This document shows positions 36,553 to 45,818 of a stretch of 64,000 bases of DNA, piece after piece. A program made the position numbers and the translations under genes. Origin of the DNA: Spirosoma sp. SC4-14 (GTDB lineage: Bacteria > Bacteroidota > Bacteroidia > Cytophagales > Spirosomataceae); the NCBI RefSeq assembly GCF_037201965.1, contig NZ_CP147518.1:6503001-6567000 (forward strand). The letters are read 5' to 3'. Positions within the stretch are counted from its first letter, which is position 1; the number at the start of each line of letters is the position of its first letter. The notes below the pieces were generated by a model. It was given only the letters and a program-made list of their open reading frames with translations, made no database searches and was not told the origin of the DNA.

Positions 36553-38475
36553 CTATTTCACAACCCGGACCGTTACGTTCGATGCCTGCTGAGGAGAAAA
36601 ATAAACCCGATGAGTTGCCTTCTGAAAATCGGCTTCAGTAGCCTGATAGATGTTTACAAATTTCTGCGGATTGCGGTCAACGAGCGGAAACCAGGAGCTT
36701 TGCACCTGAACCATTAGTTTATGCCCTTTTTTAAAAGTATGAGCCGCATCCTGCATATCAAACTTCACTTCTGTCACCTCACCTGGTTTCATGGCTTCCG
36801 GTTTCGAGAAGCTATTGCGGTATTTGGCACGCATTACCTCGCCCCGAACCATTAACTGAAACCCGCCCATTTTTGTACCGGCAATTGGGCTGTTGTTGGG
36901 CGCATTATCGGGATACACATCAATTAGTTTCACCACAAAATCGGCATCGGTACCGGTTGTAGACACAAACAGATCGGCCATCACATTGCCCGAAATGGTC
37001 ACATCTTCGGTCAATGTATCCGACTCAAACACCAGCACATCGGGGCGGGTAGCCGCAAAACGCTGATCTTCGTACATAAAATCACTTCCTCGCGTAATCC
37101 GAATTTCGCTGGTAAACGGAACGGGTTTGTTGGGGTCGCTCAAATACTCGCTGAAAGCAGTCGAAGCAGCAGATGGCTTATCAAACGACAGCTTTCCATT
37201 TGGGTGGAAATACAGTTTTTTCTCTTCGGCTGCCTTAGGTGGCCATTGGTCATATTTTTTCCACTGATTTGAGCCTGTTTCGAAAATGTAGGCTTTCGGA
37301 AGTTGCGGATCAGGTTTATCTTTCAGGTAATGGTTAAAAAATGGAAACTCAATAGTTTCGCGGAAAAAAGGAGCTGTTTTAGCATCGAAACGAATATTCC
37401 CCAATGCTTCACCCGTCGACCGGGCCCAGCCACCGTGAATCCAGGGACCCATCACCAGCAAATTAGGCGATTTCGGGTTGTTTCGTTCAATACCAGCATA
37501 GGTTTTCAGGGGGCCATACAAATCTTCCTGATCGAACCAGCCGCCTACCGTCATCACGGCAGGCTTAATGTTTTTCAGATGCGGAACGGGCGTACGCGCC
37601 TGCCAGAAATCGTCGTAATTGCCATGCTCCATCATCTCGTTCCAGATGGCGTTTTTGCCTTTGAAAATCTGCTCATTGGCATTTTTAATCGGCCCCAGAT
37701 TCAGGTAGAACTCATAGGCGTTTGGTGTGCCATAGGCCATAAAAGGGGGAGATCCTTTAGGGCTTGGCTCAGGGCGAGGAGCGCCATAAGACGACAGAAA
37801 GGCAAACGTACCCATCAGAAAGAAAGCACCATTATGATGCCGATCGTCGCCCATATACCAGTCGGTTACGGGGGCCTGTGGCGAAGCCGCTTTTAGGGCC
37901 GGATGCGCATCGAGCGTGGTCATTGTTGTATAAAAACCAGGCGCCGAAATACCCCAGGTGCCAACCCGTCCGTTGTTGTTGGGAATGTTTTTGATCAGCC
38001 AGTCGATGGTATCGTAGGTATCGGTACTTTCGTCGACATCTGTTTTCTTCTTGTTGGGCATATAGGGTTTTACGGCTACAAAATCCCCTTCTGACATGTA
38101 TCGTCCCCGAACATCCTGATAAACAATTATATAACCATCCCTGGCAAATAGCATCGACGGTCCTAGTGACGTCTTGTATTTATCTTCGCCATAGGGCGCT
38201 ACGCTATAGGGCGTCCGGTCGAGCATAATGGGGTACTTTTGCGATGTACTCCTGGGCATGTAAATCGCCGTAAACAGCTTCACGCCGTCGCGCATGGGAA
38301 TCATCCGCTCAATTTTCGTATAATTTTCGCGGACGTAAATCGAGTCTTCTTTATTGACGCCTGGCCCCTGAGCGGCTACCCGGTGTGTAGTCAGCGCCAG
38401 AAACAGACAAAGAAGAACGCCCAGCGTTAGATGAAGTGATTTTCGACGGGTTTGTTGATGCGTAAAAAAATGCAT
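36553..38475 (-). CDS. CocE/NonD-family serine hydrolase (alpha-amino acid ester hydrolase-like)
   Basis: A 640-residue exported alpha/beta hydrolase. The signal peptide ends near VAAQ; the Peptidase_S15 domain has the oxyanion DVRGRYMSEG, the nucleophile elbow GTWGISAPGFYT (Ser177), VGGWFDQEDLYGP with the catalytic Asp, and GPWIHGGW with the His. A C-terminal jelly-roll (X-Pro dipeptidyl C-term) follows from about residue 470. The pattern DAHPALKAASPQAP and GDDRHHNGAFFL is that of the glutaryl-7-ACA-acylase/alpha-amino acid ester hydrolase group, which act on beta-lactam side chains and amino-acid esters; the native substrate is unknown. The next gene upstream on the same strand is another exported esterase. 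Confidence 0.88.
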   Translation of the reverse strand: MHFFTHQQTRRKSLHLTLGVLLCLFLALTTHRVAAQGPGVNKEDSIYVRENYTKIERMIPMRDGVKLFTAIYMPRSTSQKYPIMLDRTPYSVAPYGEDKYKTSLGPSMLFARDGYIIVYQDVRGRYMSEGDFVAVKPYMPNKKKTDVDESTDTYDTIDWLIKNIPNNNGRVGTWGISAPGFYTTMTTLDAHPALKAASPQAPVTDWYMGDDRHHNGAFFLMGTFAFLSSYGAPRPEPSPKGSPPFMAYGTPNAYEFYLNLGPIKNANEQIFKGKNAIWNEMMEHGNYDDFWQARTPVPHLKNIKPAVMTVGGWFDQEDLYGPLKTYAGIERNNPKSPNLLVMGPWIHGGWARSTGEALGNIRFDAKTAPFFRETIEFPFFNHYLKDKPDPQLPKAYIFETGSNQWKKYDQWPPKAAEEKKLYFHPNGKLSFDKPSAASTAFSEYLSDPNKPVPFTSEIRITRGSDFMYEDQRFAATRPDVLVFESDTLTEDVTISGNVMADLFVSTTGTDADFVVKLIDVYPDNAPNNSPIAGTKMGGFQLMVRGEVMRAKYRNSFSKPEAMKPGEVTEVKFDMQDAAHTFKKGHKLMVQVQSSWFPLVDRNPQKFVNIYQATEADFQKATHRVYFSPQQASNVTVRVVK

Positions 38476-38515
38476 GGGAGATTGGTTGCTAATAAACTAG
38501 TAATTGGTTGCTACG

Positions 38516-40147
38516 TTAGTTAGGCGTTGTTTTTGTGGGCATCCGTTTTTTCAGGTGTGCATCCATCATACGCAGGAGTTCGGCATTGGAATACGGTCGC
38601 CAGCTATGTCCGCCCCGCTCACCATACGTAAATGAACCACCATAGGCCGGGTTCTGAGCCTTAGTCAGAAAATCATCCACTTTATAAACGCCAAAATTGA
38701 GGAAGAAATCATCCATCCGGCCGCAAATTACATGAAGTTTGCCAACTAGCTTAGGCCCCACCGTCGACCAGTTTTTTTCGAGATAGTATCGAAGGTCATA
38801 GTGTTCTTTCCAGTACTGGGCTACGGTTGGGTCGATAATGCCGGTTTTCTTATCGAACAAGGGTTTAAAATAGCCATCGTCGCCTACGGGCCCAAATACC
38901 GAACTCCAGACGTCGAGCTGCCCTCCCGAACGCCCTTTAGTCCCATTAACGAGTTCCATCGTATTCCGCTGCTGCGATGTCAGTCGGGTTTCGCCCGTGG
39001 CCGGAACGCGCGTATTGGGCGTTGGTACCCGATACCACTCATGCTCTTTGTAGAAAGCATTTTTATCCCTGTAGATATCGATGCCTTCAACATTCCAGAA
39101 ATCGAGCGGATCGGGCGCAAACGACCAGGTTCCGCCATAGAAATCGGGATACCAGACCTGCAACGCAAACGACTCCCAGCCTCCCGTTGATCCACCCGTG
39201 AGCAATCGGGCATATCCTTCGCGAATGCAGCGAAAATTCTTCTCAATTTCGGGAATCAGTTCTTCATGAATGGCATCGCCATAGGGGCCGTTATTGACAG
39301 AATTTACGGCATACGAGTCGTCGAAATAGGGTGATGGGTGTTGCAGCGTAACGGCAATAAAGCGGGGCGAACTGTCAGAAACCCACTCCCGATAAAACTC
39401 GTTCGCTTCATTTTCTTCGAAGCGAAACGGAGCTGCCAATGAAAAGTGCCCCTGCTGATAAACGGTTGGATAAAGCCGGTTCGGCTCATCATCGTAGCCT
39501 TTGGGCAGTAAAATTGTCGCTCCAATGTAAATTGGTTGTCCCCAGAATTTTGTCAGTTTTTCGCTACGGATCTTAATGTGTTTCACCCATTTAGTATCCG
39601 GTGGTACTGAAATTGGCGGAATGATGGTCGTAACCTGCACGTTTACCGTCTGCTGTTTTGCCGGGTCAATTCTAATTTTCTGAACAGCACTATAGACATT
39701 TCCCGGCGATCGTCGCCAGTCCTGCCCTTCCCACTGATCCATATGCATCCAGACCGTGTGCCCATCGGAGCGTTTAAACTCGGTGTATTTGCTGAGTACT
39801 GCCTGAATGTAATAGTCACCCACAGGTAACTCCTTCAGGTCATTGATTGGGTAACCTAGTGTTGCCCCGTCGATGGTTACGGATTTTGCCGGAGCCAGTT
39901 TCTCAAAATCAACGCCAAAGAACTGAGTACCATAACGGCCAACCTGCAAACGTGGCTCCAGGCTGTCTTTTCGGGCAATAATCAGAAACATTCGCCCGGT
40001 TAGTGGACTCGAACTAACAGCAGCGGGAAAGGAAACCTCGAAACGAAACCGGGCCGAAGCCGCTGTTTGGGCCAGCAAAGTAGTTGCTGATGACGATAAC
40101 AGCAGCCAGAAAATCAGGCCGTTGAACAACGTGCGGTAAGTAAACAT
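38516..40147 (-). CDS. Exported esterase-D/CE1-like alpha/beta hydrolase
   Basis: A 543-residue exported protein. Signal peptide (LLSSSATTLLAQ), an N-terminal beta domain (to about residue 185, DSLEPRLQVGRYG, PVGDYYIQAVL), then an esterase domain: IYIGATILLPKGYD, TVYQQGHFS, and the nucleophile elbow LTGGSTGGWESFAL (Ser320), ICGRMDDFF (Asp) and a His near GGHSWRPY. This fits the putative-esterase/CE1 fold (feruloyl/acetyl xylan or peptidase-like). The ATG at 40147 was preferred over an upstream frame extension. 40 bp separate it from the CocE-like gene, so the two are probably co-transcribed. Confidence 0.82.
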   Translation of the reverse strand: MFTYRTLFNGLIFWLLLSSSATTLLAQTAASARFRFEVSFPAAVSSSPLTGRMFLIIARKDSLEPRLQVGRYGTQFFGVDFEKLAPAKSVTIDGATLGYPINDLKELPVGDYYIQAVLSKYTEFKRSDGHTVWMHMDQWEGQDWRRSPGNVYSAVQKIRIDPAKQQTVNVQVTTIIPPISVPPDTKWVKHIKIRSEKLTKFWGQPIYIGATILLPKGYDDEPNRLYPTVYQQGHFSLAAPFRFEENEANEFYREWVSDSSPRFIAVTLQHPSPYFDDSYAVNSVNNGPYGDAIHEELIPEIEKNFRCIREGYARLLTGGSTGGWESFALQVWYPDFYGGTWSFAPDPLDFWNVEGIDIYRDKNAFYKEHEWYRVPTPNTRVPATGETRLTSQQRNTMELVNGTKGRSGGQLDVWSSVFGPVGDDGYFKPLFDKKTGIIDPTVAQYWKEHYDLRYYLEKNWSTVGPKLVGKLHVICGRMDDFFLNFGVYKVDDFLTKAQNPAYGGSFTYGERGGHSWRPYSNAELLRMMDAHLKKRMPTKTTPN

Positions 40148-40519
40148 CGTATCCTTAAGTCGATATGGCCATTCTGCAAACACAGGCAATAAACAAATAC
40201 CAGGAACTAGTTTTTATCTATAGACCAGGCTTATTGAAAAGTAAAGCATAGCGACTCTATACGCAACTATATTTTTACATTCATTAAAATAGTAAAATTT
40301 TATTTTTAAATAATAACAAAACCATGCTTTAGCCAACCTCAAAAGCTAACCTGTATCCCTCTCAGCATATAGCCAAACCCTACCTCATGCCGACAACGCT
40401 ATTGCCAATCGTTTACGCTTTACAATAATAAATTGGATTTCAGCTACATTAGTCCGATATGCTTACTTTATCATTTATTTTAAACGTATCTTTATTGCTT
40501 TCCCAAAAACGCTCTTCTT
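40148..40519. promoter_or_regulatory. AT-rich divergent promoter region (esterase / S9 peptidase)
   Basis: A 372-bp region with no credible gene, with a run of A/T near 40260-40320. It must contain the promoters of the minus-strand esterase gene and the plus-strand peptidase. A TATCTTTA near 40487 (close to TAnnTTTG) is a candidate -7 for the peptidase; no clean -33 was found. Confidence 0.35.
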
Positions 40520-43003
40520 ATGCTTCACAACCTAACTACTCTTCGAAAACGCTGCCAAACGCTTCTGGTACTAGCGGTGAGTCTGCCGCTCATTGGCCAC
40601 GCACAGGATGCGCAAACCTACCAGACCCCACCTAAGGTGCTGGCCGATCTGGTAACGATGCCGCCTACGCCCAACGTAAGTATGTCGGCCAAAGGCGATG
40701 TTATGCTCCTGCTCGAACAGGCCGGAGCACCCGGCATTGCCGAGCTGGCGCAGCCCGAACTAAAAATAGCAGGTCTGCGGTTAAACCCAGCCAACACAGG
40801 CCCAAGCCGAACGCATTACATTACGGGTCTGAAACTAAAAGGGCTAACCGAAAAAGAGCCAAGAGCCATTACCGGGCTCCCGGCCGAACCGCTCATCAGT
40901 TTTGTTCAGTGGTCGCCCGATGACAGTAAAATTGCCTTTGCTGTGTCAACCGACACCCGAATCGATCTGTATGTGGCCGATGTAGCTACAGCATCCGCCC
41001 AGAAAGTAGGCTCGGTTGCGCTCAATGCCACATTAGGAATGCCGTATTACTGGCTCTCCGACAGCAAAGGGCTAATCGTTAAAACCGTGCCGGCTGGCCG
41101 TGGTCCCGCACCCGAAATGAGCCGGGTTCCTGCTGGCCCTACCACACAGGAAAACGTAGGAGGCAAACGCGGTCAGGCACCCACTTATCAGGATCTGCTC
41201 AAAAATCCATCCGACGAAAAGCAGTTTGCCTATTATACAACAGCTCAGGTTGTTCGGCTGGGACTCGATGGCTCAACAACGCCTATTGGTCAGCCCGGAA
41301 TCATTCTAACGGCCGAACCATCGCCCAATGGCCAGTTTGTGATGATCGAAACAGTTCACACACCGTTCTCCTACCTGGTTCCGGTGTACCGTTTTCCGCT
41401 TAAAACCGATATTTATACCATTACGGGTTCGCTGGCAAAAAGCCTCAACGATTCTCCACTTCAGGAAAGTGTTCCCTATAGCCGCGATGGTGCCCCAACA
41501 GGGCCGCGCAATTTTTCATGGCGGGCCGACGCGCCAGCCTCAATTTATTATACCGTAGCCCAGGATAACGGCGACCCAAAAGTAAAAGCAGCAATTCGGG
41601 ATAAGGTATTCCTGCTCGACGCTCCGTTTACGGCACAGCCGAAGGAAATTTATGCGGCTCAGTTCCGGTTTGCGGGTTTCGACTGGGGTAATGAATCAAC
41701 GGCGCTGGCCAGCGAACGCTGGTGGCAGACCCGTAAAACGATCACCAAAATCGTTAATCCGACCAACTGGCAAACATCGGCATTGTTTGATCGCTCCTAC
41801 GAAGATCGTTATTCGAATCCTGGACAGCCCGACACCAAACACAACCAATATGGACGTGAAGTGCTGAATTTACTGCCTACCGGCGAAATTTTCATGATCA
41901 ATGCGCAGGGCTCTTCGCCCGAAGGCGACCGCCCGTTCGTTAGCCTGCTGAACCTGAAAACCAAGCAAAGCAAAGAACTTTGGCGATCGGCCGCACCATA
42001 TTTTGAGCGACCAGTGGCCGTGCTGGATGCAACGAGGCAGGTGATTCTGACTACTCGCGAAGCACCCGAAGAAAACCCAAACTACTTCGTTCGTAATCTG
42101 AAAGCCCGTATTGCTCCCGTTCAGGTAACGTTCTTCCCACATCCATATCCGCAACTGAAAGGTATTCAGAAACAACAGCTTCGCTACAAACGCTCGGACG
42201 GCGTTGATCTGACAGCAACCCTGTATCTGCCTGCTGGCTACAAGAAAGAACAGGGAACACTGCCTACCTTTCTGTGGGCCTATCCGGCCGAATTTAAAAG
42301 CAAGGAAGCGGCTGGTCAGGTATCAGGATCGCCCTATCAGTTTAATCGAATCAGCTACTGGGGTGCAGCGGCTTTCGTTACGATGGGCTATGCTATTCTG
42401 GACAACGCCAGTATTCCTATTGTTGGCGAAGGTGATAAAGAGCCAAACGATACATACGTAGAACAGTTGGTAGCCAGTGCCAAGGCGGCCATCGACGAAG
42501 GCGTTCGGCTGGGAGTTGTCGATTCGAGCCGGGTGGGCGTGGGTGGACACTCCTATGGGGCCTTCATGACGGCAAACCTTTTGACGCACAGCAAACTTTT
42601 CAAGGCAGGTATTGCCCGTAGTGGTGCCTATAACCGTACACTGACTCCGTTTGGTTTTCAGAACGAACAACGGTCCTACTGGCAGGCCCCGGATGTTTAT
42701 AACCGGATGTCGCCGTTTATGAATGCCGATAAAATGAAAACACCATTGCTGCTCATTCATGGCGAAGCCGACAACAACACCGGTACGTTCCCGATTCAGT
42801 CGGAGCGTTACTACAATGCGCTGAAAGGGTTTGGAGCCACAACACGGTTAGTGTTCCTACCCTATGAAAGCCATCATTACGATTCCAAAGAATCACTGCT
42901 GCATATGCTCTCCGAAATGAACGGCTGGCTCGACAAATACGTCAAAAATCCGACCGAAACGGGAAAACCCAACCAGGCCAGCAAAGTTGGCGGAGGCAAA
43001 TAA
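40520..43003 (+). CDS. S9-family prolyl-oligopeptidase-like serine peptidase
   Basis: An 827-residue exported peptidase. The signal peptide ends near GHAQ; a seven-blade beta-propeller (to about residue 545) is followed by the catalytic alpha/beta domain with GVGGHSYGAFMTANLL (Ser678), HGEADNNTGTFPIQSE (Asp) and ESHHYDSKESLL (His). This is the S9D/glutamyl endopeptidase subgroup found in chloroplasts and Bacteroidota (cleaving after Glu/Asp in homologues). The propeller gates access to short peptides. It starts a plus-strand transcription unit of its own and is closed by a strong terminator. With the two minus-strand neighbours it forms a cluster of exported alpha/beta hydrolases. Confidence 0.9.
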   Translation: MLHNLTTLRKRCQTLLVLAVSLPLIGHAQDAQTYQTPPKVLADLVTMPPTPNVSMSAKGDVMLLLEQAGAPGIAELAQPELKIAGLRLNPANTGPSRTHYITGLKLKGLTEKEPRAITGLPAEPLISFVQWSPDDSKIAFAVSTDTRIDLYVADVATASAQKVGSVALNATLGMPYYWLSDSKGLIVKTVPAGRGPAPEMSRVPAGPTTQENVGGKRGQAPTYQDLLKNPSDEKQFAYYTTAQVVRLGLDGSTTPIGQPGIILTAEPSPNGQFVMIETVHTPFSYLVPVYRFPLKTDIYTITGSLAKSLNDSPLQESVPYSRDGAPTGPRNFSWRADAPASIYYTVAQDNGDPKVKAAIRDKVFLLDAPFTAQPKEIYAAQFRFAGFDWGNESTALASERWWQTRKTITKIVNPTNWQTSALFDRSYEDRYSNPGQPDTKHNQYGREVLNLLPTGEIFMINAQGSSPEGDRPFVSLLNLKTKQSKELWRSAAPYFERPVAVLDATRQVILTTREAPEENPNYFVRNLKARIAPVQVTFFPHPYPQLKGIQKQQLRYKRSDGVDLTATLYLPAGYKKEQGTLPTFLWAYPAEFKSKEAAGQVSGSPYQFNRISYWGAAAFVTMGYAILDNASIPIVGEGDKEPNDTYVEQLVASAKAAIDEGVRLGVVDSSRVGVGGHSYGAFMTANLLTHSKLFKAGIARSGAYNRTLTPFGFQNEQRSYWQAPDVYNRMSPFMNADKMKTPLLLIHGEADNNTGTFPIQSERYYNALKGFGATTRLVFLPYESHHYDSKESLLHMLSEMNGWLDKYVKNPTETGKPNQASKVGGGK

Positions 43004-43031
43004 CCGACTCTGTTCTGAAAAGCTATTTCAT

Positions 43032-43070
43032 CGACACCCCGAAAGTTTCAGGCTTTCGGGGTGTCGGTTT
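43032..43070 (+). terminator. Strong intrinsic terminator after the S9 peptidase gene
   Basis: Perfect 14-bp stem CGACACCCCGAAAG (43032-43045) with its complement (43053-43066), seven-base loop, then GTTTTCG. Confidence 0.85.
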
Positions 43071-43147
43071 TCGTAGCGTTACCTTTCCCTAAGAAGTACT
43101 TCTGTAAATCAGACACATACGAAGCCTTATCATACATTTGCTGCTGT

Positions 43148-44932
43148 ATGCGTCTAAAAGATAAACTCCCCCTTAGCTACCTTTTATTTACAACTCGGGG
43201 CCGGATTAACCGCTCTGCCTACTGGCTGGTGTCGGCCTTTATCTGGAGTACATTTTACGTACTCCACACATTGCTCCGCGACTTCGTGGGCGAAGGTGCA
43301 ACCTATTGTTTATATCCGCTCCTGCTTGGTTCATTGGTAGCCACTGCCACCAAACGGCTGCACGACACCAACCGATCGGGCTATTGGCTGCTGGTTGTTT
43401 TGGTTCCGGTTCTTGGCCCGCTCTGGCTCATCTATCAATTAGGCTTTCGGAAAGGCACTCCGCAGCAAAACGGATTCGGAACCGTTCCGAACGAAGCCGC
43501 CGATTATTTAAAAAACGATCGGGGTCAGTCGATTCCGCACCGCCCCACCGCAGAACGGATCATTAACGACGTAACCCAACTGAATCCGGTAGTTGTTGCC
43601 AAGGTTTTCCGGCCAACCTCCATCGCGCATTTGCAGGAACGCCTTCGCACCACTACCGGCCCGATATCTGTAGGTGGTGGGCGCTTTAGCATGGGAGGGC
43701 AGACGGCTAGTCAGCAGAGCCTGCACATCGATATGCGGGAATTGAATCAAATTATCAGCTTTTCGAAAGAAAACCGGCTCATTACCGTACAAACCGGCAT
43801 TCGCTGGTGCGACATTCAACGCTTCATCGACCCACATGACCTCAGCATCAAAATTATGCAGACATACGCCAACTTTACGGTTGGTGGGGCATTGAGTGTC
43901 AACTGTCATGGGCGCTACATGGGCCACGGTCCGCTTATTCTGTCGGTGCGGGCTATTGAAGTGGTGTTGGCGAATGGAACGCTCGTTCGGGCCAGTCGCA
44001 CCGAAAATCCGGCTCTTTTCTACGGAGCTATTGGTGGTTATAACGGTCTGGGCATTATGGTTACGGCCGAACTAGACCTGGAAGATAACGTGGCCGTACG
44101 GCGCGAACACCAGAAACTTGACCGACTGACTTATCGGCCATTTTTTGTCGAATCCATCCGCGACAACCCGGATGCCGTTTTTCATAATGGAGATATGTAT
44201 CCACCTTCCTTTACGAATATGCGCGCCGTTACGTGGGTTAAAACAACGCAGAAGCCAACCGTAAAAAAACGCCTGATGCCCCTCCGCGAGTCCTATCCGC
44301 TGGAACGTTATTTTCTGTGGGCTTTTACCGAAACGGCTTTTGGCAAATGGCGTCGCGAGCATATAGTAGACCCGCTTTTGTACCTGGCCCATCCAATTCA
44401 CTGGCGTAACTACGAAGCCGGTTATGATGTGGCCGAACTAGAACCCCGATCGCGCAAAAAACGGACGTATGTTCTTCAGGAATACTTCGTACCCATCTGG
44501 CATTTCGAATCCTTTTCGGAGCAGATGAGCGAGATTTTTAACCGCTATCAGGTAAACGTCATCAATGTTTCGGTTCGTCATGCCCTTCCCGATTCGGGTT
44601 CTTTACTGGCCTGGGCTCGCGAAGAAGTATTTGCCTTTGTGGTGTATTATAAACAGCGAACGCACGCCGTTGAGAAAAATAAGGTAGCTATCTGGACCCG
44701 CGAGCTAATCGACGCCGTTCTGTCCGTTGGCGGAACCTATTACCTCCCCTACCAGGTCCATGCTACACCCGACCAGTTCCATCGGGCCTATCCAAACGCC
44801 CAAACCTTGTTCGCGCTCAAGCAAGAACTGGACCCTGCGTTTCGGTTTCGCAATGTTTTCTGGGATACCTATTATCATCCAACTGTTACAGAGCCTCGCT
44901 CTTTACCACAACACACTACGAACTACGAATGA
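43148..44932 (+). CDS. DUF805 membrane domain fused to FAD-linked (VAO/PCMH) oxidoreductase
   Basis: A 594-residue protein of two parts. Residues about 11-112 are a DUF805 membrane domain (GRINRSAYWL, four helices, RLHDTNRSGYWLL, QNGFG). Residues about 135-594 are a PCMH/FAD_binding_4 oxidoreductase: PISVGGGRFSMGGQTA (FAD pyrophosphate loop), ITVQTGIRWCDIQRFI, GHGPLILSVRAIEVV, and a C-terminal substrate domain ending KQELDPAFRFRNVFWDTYY, which resembles the DHCR24/sugar-lactone oxidase type. DUF805 is not normally joined to such an enzyme, so this is a probable membrane anchor. ATG at 43148. It overlaps the methyltransferase gene by 4 bp (ATGA). Confidence 0.85.
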   Translation: MRLKDKLPLSYLLFTTRGRINRSAYWLVSAFIWSTFYVLHTLLRDFVGEGATYCLYPLLLGSLVATATKRLHDTNRSGYWLLVVLVPVLGPLWLIYQLGFRKGTPQQNGFGTVPNEAADYLKNDRGQSIPHRPTAERIINDVTQLNPVVVAKVFRPTSIAHLQERLRTTTGPISVGGGRFSMGGQTASQQSLHIDMRELNQIISFSKENRLITVQTGIRWCDIQRFIDPHDLSIKIMQTYANFTVGGALSVNCHGRYMGHGPLILSVRAIEVVLANGTLVRASRTENPALFYGAIGGYNGLGIMVTAELDLEDNVAVRREHQKLDRLTYRPFFVESIRDNPDAVFHNGDMYPPSFTNMRAVTWVKTTQKPTVKKRLMPLRESYPLERYFLWAFTETAFGKWRREHIVDPLLYLAHPIHWRNYEAGYDVAELEPRSRKKRTYVLQEYFVPIWHFESFSEQMSEIFNRYQVNVINVSVRHALPDSGSLLAWAREEVFAFVVYYKQRTHAVEKNKVAIWTRELIDAVLSVGGTYYLPYQVHATPDQFHRAYPNAQTLFALKQELDPAFRFRNVFWDTYYHPTVTEPRSLPQHTTNYE

Positions 44933-45798
44933 ATATGACTCAGGCTCCATCAGAATTCCATGCGGTATTTGATCAGACCAAACCGCGCGATGCCTTTTAC
45001 CGATTTCTTCAGGTCGTTTTCCATCTCTACCCTGAAGACAAGTTTCACCATCTGATTGGCGAGGTAACAAAAACTGAAACATCGGATGAACGTATTTACA
45101 AAACTATCCAGAATCGTTTACCCAGCATTAAACCCTTCCTGTCAGAACTGACCTATTCGCTACCGGCTCTAAAGGTGCAGAAACGGGAGATGACCCGCCA
45201 AACGCTGGAACTACTCCCCCAAAACACAATCATTAACGGCTATGTGGAAATTGGTTCGCCTGGCCGCTACATCAGCGATTTGCGGAAACATATGTCTATC
45301 AACAGGCCTGTTTATCTAATTAACGACGTGGCTCCGTCGAACAGTCCGGCCGACATTATGGAGCGTGGCCAGTTGAGTAAGCTTGGTACCTTTATCGACC
45401 TGAACGACTATGCCCCAATCGATTCCAGCGCCATTTCTGATGCCAGTGTCGATCTGGTAACCTGCTTCATTGGATTACACCATGCCCGGCCCGAAAAATT
45501 AACTGGGTTTATTGGTTCCATTCATCGCATTTTACGGCCGGGGGGCTGGTTTATCCTGCGCGATCACGACGTCAAAAACCCCGATATGGCCACGTTTGTG
45601 TCGCTGGTACATACCGTTTTCAACCTTGGTCTGAACATCAGTTGGGAAACGGATCAGCAGGATTACAAGGCATTTAAACCCATCGATGAATGGAGCCGGA
45701 TTGTTACCGAAGCGGGGTTTACGGATGCAGGCAAACGACTCTTACAGGCAAACGATCCCTCGGACAATACGCTGGTATTGTTCACAAAAAATCAATGA
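44929..45798 (+). CDS. SAM-dependent methyltransferase (Methyltransf_11-like)
   Basis: A 289-residue class I methyltransferase. Its own N-terminal helical domain (about 1-95, FYRFLQVVFHLYPEDKFHHLI) precedes the Rossmann core: VEIGSPGRYISDLR (motif I), SDASVDLVTCFIGLHHARPEKL (motif IV) and IHRILRPGGWFILRDHD (post II). The substrate cannot be told from the sequence; an unusually long helical N-terminus may be a lid. Translational coupling (4-bp overlap) to the DUF805/FAD protein and a third gene 20 bp downstream make a three-step pathway likely. Confidence 0.85.
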   Translation: MNMTQAPSEFHAVFDQTKPRDAFYRFLQVVFHLYPEDKFHHLIGEVTKTETSDERIYKTIQNRLPSIKPFLSELTYSLPALKVQKREMTRQTLELLPQNTIINGYVEIGSPGRYISDLRKHMSINRPVYLINDVAPSNSPADIMERGQLSKLGTFIDLNDYAPIDSSAISDASVDLVTCFIGLHHARPEKLTGFIGSIHRILRPGGWFILRDHDVKNPDMATFVSLVHTVFNLGLNISWETDQQDYKAFKPIDEWSRIVTEAGFTDAGKRLLQANDPSDNTLVLFTKNQ

Positions 45799-45818
45799 GC
45801 TAAACCAACTACCCACTC

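Noticed and set aside
37303..37896. 197-codon plus-strand frame within the CocE-like gene
   Set aside because: Antisense to a strongly supported hydrolase; no signature.
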